Shown here one piece after another: positions 1 through 6,233 of a stretch of 6,233 nucleotides of DNA; the first letter of the stretch is position 1, and the number at the start of each line of letters is the position of its first letter. Under the pieces are notes generated by a model, which searched no databases, had not been told where the DNA came from, and saw nothing but the letters and a program-made list of their open reading frames with translations. Both the position numbers and the translations under genes were made by a program. Source of the DNA: Clostridia bacterium (GTDB lineage: Bacteria; Bacillota_A; Clostridia; Oscillospirales; CAG-272); the NCBI GenBank assembly GCA_017462445.1, contig JAFTRB010000236.1:1-6233 (forward strand), written 5' to 3'.

Positions 1-222
1 GAAATATCGGGTGACAACACAGGTGGTTACGGCTCGGGAGATAATATGGTTGGCAGCGATGACTCGGTTTATGACCCCGACCTTGATGTGATAACCAAAT
101 ATAAAGATGTGATCAATAAGTATTATACAATATTTGACAACCAGTATGACGATATTCCTCCCGAGATAGCAGAGATTGCGCGCAGGTATTTTGACCTGCT
201 TGTAACTCCCGAGGATATGTAA
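1..222 (+). CDS. C-terminal end of an unidentified upstream protein (partial)
   Basis: Frame 1 is open from the first base to a TAA at 220-222, followed at once by a second in-frame TAA (223-225). The 73 visible residues fall into two parts. The first is a Gly/Asp/Ser-rich, acidic, probably unstructured linker (about residues 1-28, with GGYGSGDN). The second is a likely helical tail (about 29-72) with Tyr/Phe-rich segments and the ending PPEIAEIARRYFDLL. From memory, large proteins encoded next to MoxR/DUF58/VWA genes often end in a similar 'PP-E-x4-ARRYF-x-L' tail, for example DUF4175-like membrane proteins, so this is probably the first known member of the same operon. That is inference from a short tail; the N-terminal domains lie outside the window and no function can be assigned. 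It lies 31 bases upstream of the MoxR start with no terminator between, which fits co-transcription. Confidence 0.8.
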   Translation, partial: EISGDNTGGYGSGDNMVGSDDSVYDPDLDVITKYKDVINKYYTIFDNQYDDIPPEIAEIARRYFDLLVTPEDM

Positions 223-238
223 TAAAAGATGATTAATG

Positions 239-244
239 AAAGGA
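239..244 (+). promoter_or_regulatory. Ribosome binding site that decides the MoxR start
   Basis: AAAGGA lies 9 bases before the ATG at 254, but only 3 bases before the ATG at 248 and downstream of the ATG at 236. The three ATGs are in the same frame. The spacing favours 254. No comparable purine box precedes 236; only a weak AAAAGA-like stretch lies near 225-229. The start at 254 also gives an N-terminus running directly into the first MoxR helix. Confidence 0.6.
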
Positions 245-253
245 ATTATGATA

Positions 254-1234
254 ATGCAAAGCACAGAAAAGGTAACACAGTTCAGCCGGGCAATAGATGC
301 AATTAAGACCCAGCTCCGCCGCGACATCGTCGGTCAGGATGAGGTTGTAGAGAATATAATAATCGCCATCATTGCGGGCGGTAATGTACTGCTCGAGGGA
401 GTTCCCGGGGTTAGTAAGACCCGTCTTGTTCGCTCGCTCAGCCGTATTCTCAGCCTCCCCTTCTCCAGAATTCAGTTCACCCCCGACCTGATGCCCTCGG
501 ATGTAACAGGCTCGAATGTAATCGAGAAGGACGCGGAGGGCAAAATGAACTCGGTATTCCGTCGCGGTCCTATTTTTGCAAATCTTGTTCTTGCCGACGA
601 GATCAACCGCGCCACCCCCAAGACTCAATCTGCTATGCTTGAGGTAATGCAGGAGCATAAGATCACCGTCGGTGGAGTAACCTACAAGCTTGACGAGCCC
701 TTCTTCGTTCTTGCAACCGAGAACCCGGTAGAGCAGGACGGTACATACCCGCTCCCCGAGGCGCAGATGGACCGCTTCTTCTTCAAGCTTATTATGACCT
801 TCCCCACGGCAAAGGAGATCGTGGATATCGTAAATATGACTCAGGTAACAATGGACGAGAATGCGGAGGCTGTCGTTGATGGCGCTACCATTCTTGAGAT
901 GCGTGAGCTTGCCTCCACCGTTCCTGTTATCGATGAGGTCGTTATGTATGCTGCCAACCTTGTAGCGGGCACTCACCCGGAGCTTGACAATGCCTCCGCG
1001 ACAGCAAGGAAGTACATCAAGTATGGCGCATCCCCGAGAGCTGCCCAGGCGCTTATCACCTGCGCCAAGGTTCGCGCCCTTGTCAGAGGAAGCTACAATG
1101 TATCCTTTGAGGATGTTGCCGCCCTTGCGGTGCCGGTTCTTCGCCACAGAATTAAGGTTAATTTCACAGCAGTCAACGAGCATCTTACCACCGATGATGT
1201 TATCTCAATGCTTATAAAGGAAATCAAGAGGTAA
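254..1234 (+). CDS. MoxR-family AAA+ ATPase
   Basis: A 326-residue AAA+ ATPase of the MoxR family, close to the family's usual length of about 320; the start at 236 would add six residues. Motifs, numbered from the 254 start: the N-terminal IVGQDEVVE box at 25-33; Walker A GVPGVSKT at 49-56; Walker B LVLADEIN at 111-118; sensor 1 ATENPVEQDGTYPLPEAQMD at 154-173, followed by Arg174 as the likely arginine finger; sensor 2 GASPRA at 258-263; and VLRHRI at 295-300, as usual in the lid domain. All catalytic residues are present, so it should hydrolyse ATP. The Walker A has Ser where classic P-loops have Gly before the Lys; MoxR proteins often have Ala there, so this is not a defect. It is predicted to be cytosolic, with no signal peptide or membrane segment. 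Family members are thought to form hexamers and act as chaperones that mature or remodel VWA-containing partners, and three genes with VWA-type domains follow directly. The specific target is unknown. Confidence 0.96.
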   Translation: MQSTEKVTQFSRAIDAIKTQLRRDIVGQDEVVENIIIAIIAGGNVLLEGVPGVSKTRLVRSLSRILSLPFSRIQFTPDLMPSDVTGSNVIEKDAEGKMNSVFRRGPIFANLVLADEINRATPKTQSAMLEVMQEHKITVGGVTYKLDEPFFVLATENPVEQDGTYPLPEAQMDRFFFKLIMTFPTAKEIVDIVNMTQVTMDENAEAVVDGATILEMRELASTVPVIDEVVMYAANLVAGTHPELDNASATARKYIKYGASPRAAQALITCAKVRALVRGSYNVSFEDVAALAVPVLRHRIKVNFTAVNEHLTTDDVISMLIKEIKR

Positions 1235-1243
1235 TCCCACCTT

Positions 1244-2131
1244 ATGAGAAACAGATTTGTAATAGACGAGGAGTTTATTGCTAAAATCGAGAGCCTTGAA
1301 ACCGTCATTCGCAACAACATAGCCGGTGTATTCGGTGGCAACCGCCGAAGCAAGAGCTACGGCTCCTCCTGCGAGTTTGCCGATTACCGCGACTATATGG
1401 CGGGGGATGATACCGACAGGATAGACTGGAATGCCTTTGCCAGGTTTGACAAGCTTTTTGTAAAGCTCTACCTGGACGAAAGACAGATGCACACACGAAT
1501 ATATATCGATGCCAGCCGCTCTATGGAGTATGGAGACGGAAAAAAGGCAGAGCAGGCGATAAAAATAGCCGCGGCACTGGCATACATCTCTATTTGCGAG
1601 ATGGATAAGGTTACGGTATATACGATCAAGGGTGGCGAGATCGATGCGGTCATATCCTCTATGGTGGGCAAGGACTCTTACATAAGCTCCATAGGTCTTT
1701 TGAACAATATCGAGTTTGACGGCGATAGCTGTATATCGGATGCCATTCTTCCCTCGGCGGTTGGTTACGGTGACGGTATGTCGGTTATCCTATCCGACTT
1801 TTTGACCGATAACGACTATGAGTCGGCAATCGACCACCTTGTTGCCAAGCGGCGCGATGTGCTTTGTATGCAAATTCTCACTCGTGAGGAGCAGAAGCCG
1901 CAATTCCGCGGAAAGTATCATTTCTTCGACTCCGAGGACCAGAGGCGCGATTATCGCAAGGATATCGACGGTGATATAACCGCCGCCTACAAGCGCGCTC
2001 TCGAGTATGTAACACGCAGAATAAGCGGCTACTGCGAGGCGCGCGGTGCCTCCTACCAGCTTGTTACGGCAGAGGACTCGCTCTTTGATATATTCTTCGG
2101 CTCGATGACCGAGAGGGAGGTGCTGAAATGA
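1244..2131 (+). CDS. DUF58 family protein with a VWA-like MIDAS motif
   Basis: A 295-residue DUF58 protein. The family signature is clear at residues 44-75: EFADYRDYMAGDDTDRIDWN, then AFARFDKLFVK. A VWA-like domain follows, with strand RIYIDASRSM at 85-94. This gives MIDAS residues Asp89, Ser91 and Ser93, and there is a second acidic strand, VILSDFL, at 181-187. It has no hydrophobic N-terminal pair, so it is the short, soluble form found beside MoxR and not the membrane-anchored form. The start is 9 bases after the MoxR stop. AAGAGGT at 1226-1232, inside the last MoxR codons, is the likely ribosome binding site, about 11 bases upstream. The stop overlaps the next start (ATGA at 2128-2131), so translation is probably coupled. 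It is likely a direct partner or substrate of the MoxR ATPase, linking it to the membrane VWA proteins; this is inferred from the family's usual gene pairing. Its biochemical activity is not known. Confidence 0.94.
   Translation: MRNRFVIDEEFIAKIESLETVIRNNIAGVFGGNRRSKSYGSSCEFADYRDYMAGDDTDRIDWNAFARFDKLFVKLYLDERQMHTRIYIDASRSMEYGDGKKAEQAIKIAAALAYISICEMDKVTVYTIKGGEIDAVISSMVGKDSYISSIGLLNNIEFDGDSCISDAILPSAVGYGDGMSVILSDFLTDNDYESAIDHLVAKRRDVLCMQILTREEQKPQFRGKYHFFDSEDQRRDYRKDIDGDITAAYKRALEYVTRRISGYCEARGASYQLVTAEDSLFDIFFGSMTEREVLK
2113..2120 (+). promoter_or_regulatory. Strong ribosome binding site for the BatA-like gene
   Basis: GAGGGAGG ends 7 bases before the ATG at 2128 and lies inside the end of the DUF58 gene. 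It is the best Shine-Dalgarno match in the window and fixes the start within the ATGA overlap, so ribosomes finishing DUF58 could restart directly. Confidence 0.75.
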
Positions 2132-3999
2132 CCTTCCTGTATCCCCTGGGACTTCTTGGGCTTATCGGTGTGCCCATTCTGATTTTGGTATATATCCTTA
2201 AAAATAAATTCACCGAGCAGGTTATCCCCTCCACCTACCTTTGGACACTCAGCGAAAAATTCCTGAACAGGCGCAATCCCTTGAGCCGTCTCTCCGGCAT
2301 AATCTCGCTGATTCTCCAGCTCCTTTTGGTGGTTGCTATATCGCTCTCTATTGCTCATCCCGTCATTATTCTTTCGGGACAGGCGCAGGATTATTGCTTT
2401 ATCCTGGACTCCTCGGGCAGTATGAGCATAAGCGGTGAAGAAGGCAGCCGCTTCGAGGAGGGCAAGGACAGAATAGCCGAGCTTATAACCGATTCCACCG
2501 ATGGAAGCAGCTTTACTCTTATCACCGCCGCCGATACTGCGGAGGTAATATATGAGGGGCTTACCGACAAGGAGCAGGCAATTCTTCTTTTGGAGCGTCT
2601 TACTCCCCTCCACGCACAGGCGGATATAACCGAGGCTATCGGTATAGCGCAGGGCTATTTCAATGGCAATAGCGCGATGGTGACATATCTTGTCAGTGAC
2701 AGCGCCTACGCCTCGGGCAAAAATATAAGCATCATCAACCTTGCATCAGGCGAGAGCAATCTTGCCATCGATGGGGCAGAGTACACGGTTGGCGCGGGAG
2801 CGGTTACGGTAAATGCTGACCTTGTCTGCTATGGCAGCTCCCGTGAGACAACCGTTTCGCTTATCATCTACCCGACAGAGCAGGCAGCCATCGCGGGCGA
2901 AGAGGAGCCGATAGACTCCATCACCGTAACACCCGCCGCCACAGCTCCGACACCCATCAGCCTCCGCGCAGATGTCACCGAATTCTACTGCTTAGAGCTT
3001 CGAATTGAGGGCGAGGACTCGCTTATGGAGGACAATCGGGTTATGCTCTATAATATCGACTCCGAGAACTCCTATCACGCCCTGCTTGTCAGCGACCACC
3101 CCTACTATATAAAAACGGCTATAACCGCTGTCAGCAGCCATGTATTTGTTGACACGGTAGCCACAAAGGATTACGAGAGCAAGGGCGGATATGACCTGTA
3201 CATCTTTGACAGCTTCACTCCCGATGCTATGCCCGAGAGCGGCGCGGTATGGTTCTTCAATCCCACCGACAGCCTCCAGGGCTCGGGATTCTCTGTACAG
3301 GATGTCTATGCTCCCGAGGATGCTATGGAGCTTTCTCTCTCCACATCCTCCGCCACCACCGTTAAGGCGCTTATCGAGAACATGAACGGTAATGGCATAT
3401 ATGTAACCGAATTTATGAAGTGTAGCCTGTATGACAGCTTCTACACCCTCCTTGAGCATAAGGGCAATCCCGTGATATTCACGGGAACGAACGATTTTGG
3501 CAACCGCGAGGTAGTATTCGCCTTCGATTTGCAGAAGTCCAACTTCGCAATGCTCTTCGACTTTATCGCTCTTACAAGCAATCTTATTGATTTCTCCTTC
3601 CCCACTGTGCTGGAGCAAACCAACTATCTCTGCGGCGAGGATCTGACGGTTAATGTCATCTCCGGCTGCGAGAGCATAGTTATCACCGGCCCTTCGGGAA
3701 GCTCCACCTTCCTCGACACCTCGGACGCAACAGCGGTCCACACATTAAACGAGGCGGGTGTCCACAAAATCACCGTTACCACGGCGGGTAGCGAGCGTGA
3801 TTACTATATTTTCTCCGAGTTCCCCGTAGCCGAGCGAGCCCCCTTGACCGAGGGAGGCGAAATCGGACTTGCAGGCAGCTCGGCCGAGAGCGAAAGGGAT
3901 GGCTTCCTTGATAATTTAGCTATCCTGTTTATAGCTCTTGCGCTTCTATTCTCTGCAGATTGGATGGTTTATTGCTATGAAAAGTATCAGCTTCGATAA
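2128..3999 (+). CDS. BatA-like membrane protein with one VWA domain
   Basis: A 623-residue membrane protein. Residues 1-82 form a BatA-type N-terminal region (aerotolerance regulator N-terminal family): MTFLYPLGLLGLIGVPILIL starts membrane segment 1 (about 4-24), and segment 2 is about 57-80. A VWA domain follows at about 88-205, with MIDAS DSSGSM at 94-99, a likely MIDAS Thr at 168 (ADITEA) and VSD at 189-191. A beta-rich segment (about 215-310) leads to a Rossmann-like, amidotransferase-type fold (YHALLVSDHPYYIKT 316-330 to about 385). There is no catalytic Cys in a GxCxG-type elbow, so it is probably inert. The stretch NREVVFAFDLQKSNFAMLFD (459-478) matches a conserved element of such proteins. 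An Ig-like beta domain (about 500-565) precedes a C-terminal membrane helix (about 597-616). With three membrane segments the topology is not certain. The VWA domain could bind a partner through a divalent metal. Adjacent MoxR and DUF58 genes suggest a joint complex. No substrate can be named. Confidence 0.9.
   Translation: MTFLYPLGLLGLIGVPILILVYILKNKFTEQVIPSTYLWTLSEKFLNRRNPLSRLSGIISLILQLLLVVAISLSIAHPVIILSGQAQDYCFILDSSGSMSISGEEGSRFEEGKDRIAELITDSTDGSSFTLITAADTAEVIYEGLTDKEQAILLLERLTPLHAQADITEAIGIAQGYFNGNSAMVTYLVSDSAYASGKNISIINLASGESNLAIDGAEYTVGAGAVTVNADLVCYGSSRETTVSLIIYPTEQAAIAGEEEPIDSITVTPAATAPTPISLRADVTEFYCLELRIEGEDSLMEDNRVMLYNIDSENSYHALLVSDHPYYIKTAITAVSSHVFVDTVATKDYESKGGYDLYIFDSFTPDAMPESGAVWFFNPTDSLQGSGFSVQDVYAPEDAMELSLSTSSATTVKALIENMNGNGIYVTEFMKCSLYDSFYTLLEHKGNPVIFTGTNDFGNREVVFAFDLQKSNFAMLFDFIALTSNLIDFSFPTVLEQTNYLCGEDLTVNVISGCESIVITGPSGSSTFLDTSDATAVHTLNEAGVHKITVTTAGSERDYYIFSEFPVAERAPLTEGGEIGLAGSSAESERDGFLDNLAILFIALALLFSADWMVYCYEKYQLR
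3468..3486 (+). repeat. Perfect 8-bp inverted repeat inside the BatA-like gene
   Basis: TCCCGTGA (3468-3475) and TCACGGGA (3479-3486) are exact reverse complements separated by TAT. The repeat lies within coding sequence (around residues 448-453) and has no T-run after it, so it is not a typical intrinsic terminator. A stem of this size is roughly what chance gives once in a window this long, so function is doubtful. Confidence 0.5.
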
Positions 4000-6233
4000 T
4001 CCCCTCCTTCTGCTTGTAGCAATTCCGTTGCTTCTGGCGGTCGTCATCCCTTACATAATCGCCGTAAGAAGGGATAACCGCTCTGTATCCACTGTCACCT
4101 CCTTTATTATTCATATCTGCATGACTCTCGTTGTAACGCTCGCTATGGCGGGAACCGTATACACCAGTGTTATTACCCGCACCGAGGTTATTGTGGTTGC
4201 CGATATGTCCGACTCAAACAAGGAGCGCGCCGACGAAATAGATGGCTATATCACGGAGCTTGAGGAGTCCCTGATAGGAAATTCCTCGCTTGGAATAGTC
4301 ACCTTTGGCAGGGATTACGAATTGCTTGTAGGTTTTGACGAGCCTCGCAGAAGCGTTCGTCACACTGCGGTCGATGGCTCCGCGACGGATATAGCCTCCG
4401 CACTTGAATATGCGGGTGGGCTGTTCTCCGAGAACTCCTTGAAGCGCATAGTTCTGCTTACTGATGCAAGGCAGACCGATGCCCGTCAGGATACAGCGCT
4501 CATTCGTACTGTTGATAACCTTTTTGCCACCGATGTACAGATTGATGCGATATATCTTGACAACAATCTGACAGAGGACAGGGAAGAGGTACAGGTATCC
4601 GCCGTCGATTTTACCGAGTCCACATATCGCGGTCACGAGGCGGAGGCGGAGCTGCTTTTAATGTCCAATTATTCAGGCAGGTGTATAATTACTCTTGTTC
4701 AGGATGAAAAAGAGCTTGAGGTGCGTACCGTAAATCTCACTCCGGGCTTTAATCTCGAGTCCTTCACCCTCCCCACCGACAAGGACGGCGTATTTAACTA
4801 CACCGTCAGTGTTAATGCCGAGAGTGACAGTAATATGAGCAACAATCGCCTTTCCTTCTCCCAGAGCGTTTCGGGAGAGCTTTCGGTTCTTCTCATAACC
4901 TCGCATTCATCCGATGAGGCGGCAGCCAGAGCAATGTATGGCGAGAATGCCACGATCGATGTCTACAACATAAATAAGAAGGACGGCAACAGAGTGCCCT
5001 ACACCGTAGAGGCGCTGGCAAGGTATGACGAGATACTTATCTCCGAGGTCGATGTCCGTGAGCTTGTCAACTACGGCTCCTTTGTCACAAGCCTTGACAA
5101 GGTCGTATCCCTCTTCGGCAAGAGCCTTGTCACCTTTGGCAACAACAATATACAAAACAAGACCGACGATATTCTGGACAATCTTCAGAATATGCTCCCC
5201 GTTTCCTTCGGCAATGACGAGAGGGATGCCAAGCTTATGACAATTCTTCTGGATATGTCACGCAGTATGGAGCTTGCATACAGAATGAAGATTGCCAAGG
5301 ATGCGGCAAAGTCGCTGTTAAATATCCTCGAGGACGATGACCGGGTGGCAATCATAGCCTTCTGGGGCGAGCAATACACCGTTTGTCTGCCCACACCGGC
5401 CTCCGAAAGAGATGAGCTGGCTAAGAAAATTGACGGGCTTTCTCCCTATCAGGGAACGCTTATCGGCTCGGCAATGGACAGGGCGTATGAATTTATGGTC
5501 GACCTCGATTACAGTGACAAGGAGGTTGTTCTTATCTCTGACGGACTGTCCTACATCAAGCAGAGCGAGGATGACGGAGCGATAGCCACCGCAAGAAATA
5601 TGCTCGCTTCCGGTATTACCGTCTCTACAATCAATGTATTCAGCAAGGAAACCGACGCCGTATCAATGATGAGCGGCATAGCCGAGGCAGGCGGCGGTAA
5701 TTATTATTACATCGAGAGTGCCGAAAGCTTTGAGGAGCAATTCTCCTCCCAGATAGCCGACGATCTTACCGAAACGGTTGTCGAGGCGGATAGCGAGGTT
5801 CATATAAAGCGCCGCAGCGATGCCACCGTAGATGGGCTTGTCGCTCTTCCCAATGTTAAGGGCTTTGTCATAGGCAAGGCTAAAAACAATGCCACCGTGG
5901 TTCTCACGGTTGATTATATCAAGGCAAGTGGCGGTAGGGCAGAGGTTCCCCTCTACGCCTACTCAGACTACGGAAACGGCAGAGTCTCGGTATTTACCTC
6001 CGCCTTAAGCGGTGCTTGGGTTGAGGGATGGGTAGATAACGACGGTTCGACCTTCCTTTCCAATGTAGCAACCGAGAGTATTCCTCGCGAGCGTATAGAT
6101 GTGCCCTTTGATTTCAAGGTTCATAGCGAGGGCGGTTCGGCTCTTGCAGAGCTTATCCCCGCAACACTCAAGGCTGATGCGGTGGCGCTCCTGACTCTCA
6201 CCTCGCCCTCGGGCACGACCGAGGAGCTGATGA
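3977..6233 (+). CDS. Large membrane protein with two VWA domains and an amidotransferase-like fold (3' partial)
   Basis: Open from the ATG at 3977 to the window edge: 752 codons without a stop. Two N-terminal membrane segments (about 9-30 and 40-61) fit a BatA-like anchor; the N-terminus MKSISFDNPLLLLVAIPLLL is typical and supports this start. VWA 1 (about 70-185) has a loose MIDAS, DMSDS at 76-80, with Thr137 and Asp163 (LLTD) as further likely ligands. A beta-sandwich-like region ending in NNR (about 205-297) follows. Next is an amidotransferase-like Rossmann fold (about 302-390) with no Cys. VWA 2 (about 421-594) has MIDAS DMSRS at 426-430, Thr494 and SDG ending near 523. Then comes a segment with YGNGRVSVFTSALSGAW (665-681), a conserved element of COG5426-type proteins, in which a VWA domain sits within the amidotransferase-like region. 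A C-terminal membrane helix probably lies beyond the window. The gene overlaps its upstream neighbour by 23 bases in another frame. The only Shine-Dalgarno-like sequence is weak (GGATGG, 3962-3967), so translation probably depends on coupling. Role: inferred envelope-side partner in a MoxR-driven complex; substrate unknown. Confidence 0.9.
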   Translation, partial: MKSISFDNPLLLLVAIPLLLAVVIPYIIAVRRDNRSVSTVTSFIIHICMTLVVTLAMAGTVYTSVITRTEVIVVADMSDSNKERADEIDGYITELEESLIGNSSLGIVTFGRDYELLVGFDEPRRSVRHTAVDGSATDIASALEYAGGLFSENSLKRIVLLTDARQTDARQDTALIRTVDNLFATDVQIDAIYLDNNLTEDREEVQVSAVDFTESTYRGHEAEAELLLMSNYSGRCIITLVQDEKELEVRTVNLTPGFNLESFTLPTDKDGVFNYTVSVNAESDSNMSNNRLSFSQSVSGELSVLLITSHSSDEAAARAMYGENATIDVYNINKKDGNRVPYTVEALARYDEILISEVDVRELVNYGSFVTSLDKVVSLFGKSLVTFGNNNIQNKTDDILDNLQNMLPVSFGNDERDAKLMTILLDMSRSMELAYRMKIAKDAAKSLLNILEDDDRVAIIAFWGEQYTVCLPTPASERDELAKKIDGLSPYQGTLIGSAMDRAYEFMVDLDYSDKEVVLISDGLSYIKQSEDDGAIATARNMLASGITVSTINVFSKETDAVSMMSGIAEAGGGNYYYIESAESFEEQFSSQIADDLTETVVEADSEVHIKRRSDATVDGLVALPNVKGFVIGKAKNNATVVLTVDYIKASGGRAEVPLYAYSDYGNGRVSVFTSALSGAWVEGWVDNDGSTFLSNVATESIPRERIDVPFDFKVHSEGGSALAELIPATLKADAVALLTLTSPSGTTEELM

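Noticed and set aside
191..223. Possible promoter before MoxR: TTGACC (191-196) with TGTAAT (218-223)
   Set aside because: The two boxes are 21 bases apart, well beyond the usual 16-18, and lie inside the upstream coding sequence. Readthrough from the upstream gene is the simpler view.
236..253. MoxR start at ATG 236 or 248 instead of 254
   Set aside because: AAAGGA at 239-244 is downstream of 236 and too close to 248. Only 254 has normal spacing. The difference is at most six residues, and 236 is not excluded.
233..1183. A 316-codon open frame on the minus strand opposite the MoxR gene
   Set aside because: Its translation shows no recognisable domain and is rich in Gly, Leu, Asn and Cys, as expected from reading the complement of a biased coding gene. 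The plus strand carries an intact MoxR with all motifs.
2992..3741. A 249-codon minus-strand open frame
   Set aside because: It lies wholly inside the BatA-like gene, has no recognisable motif and is a by-product of codon bias. The smaller minus-strand frames at 2053-2613, 4214-4636 and 4673-5155 are rejected for the same reason.
5894..5910. Short inverted repeat ACCGTG-GTTCT-CACGGT
   Set aside because: It is only 6 bp with a 5-base loop, inside coding sequence and without a T-run. Several such stems are expected by chance in a window this size.

Overview
The window is a stretch of bacterial chromosome carrying one tightly packed, plus-strand gene cluster of the MoxR AAA+ / DUF58 / von Willebrand factor A (VWA) type. 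By eye the GC content is near 50%. Ribosome binding sites are purine-rich and of the AGGAGG type, genes overlap or nearly touch, and the protein families match cassettes common in Clostridia. An anaerobic, possibly gut-associated Bacillota of the Oscillospirales/Clostridia kind is the best guess, but this rests on family resemblance and style, not on a marker gene.

Layout: positions 1-222 hold the last 73 codons of an upstream gene, ending in a double stop (TAATAA). After 31 bases comes a MoxR-family ATPase (254-1234; a longer start at 236 is possible but less likely). A 9-base gap leads to a soluble DUF58 protein (1244-2131). This overlaps by 4 bases (ATGA) with a BatA-like membrane protein carrying one VWA domain (2128-3999). 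That gene in turn overlaps by 23 bases with a large membrane protein carrying two VWA domains (3977 to beyond the window end; 752 codons visible, no stop). There is no gene-free stretch over 300 bases, and I see no RNA gene, mobile element, CRISPR array or convincing terminator.

How they may work together: MoxR proteins are hexamer-forming AAA+ ATPases thought to act as chaperones on partners with VWA-type metal-binding domains. DUF58 proteins are their usual soluble partner with a VWA-like fold. The last two proteins are predicted to sit in the membrane through N-terminal hydrophobic pairs. They have metal-ion-dependent adhesion site (MIDAS) motifs and inert-looking glutamine-amidotransferase-like folds. 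The cluster encodes four MIDAS-type motifs beside a single ATPase (DASRS, DSSGS, DMSDS, DMSRS). The likely product is an ATPase-driven envelope or membrane assembly whose substrate is unknown. The families are known and the arrangement is a recognisable one; its job is not established, and nothing in the window shows what it acts on.
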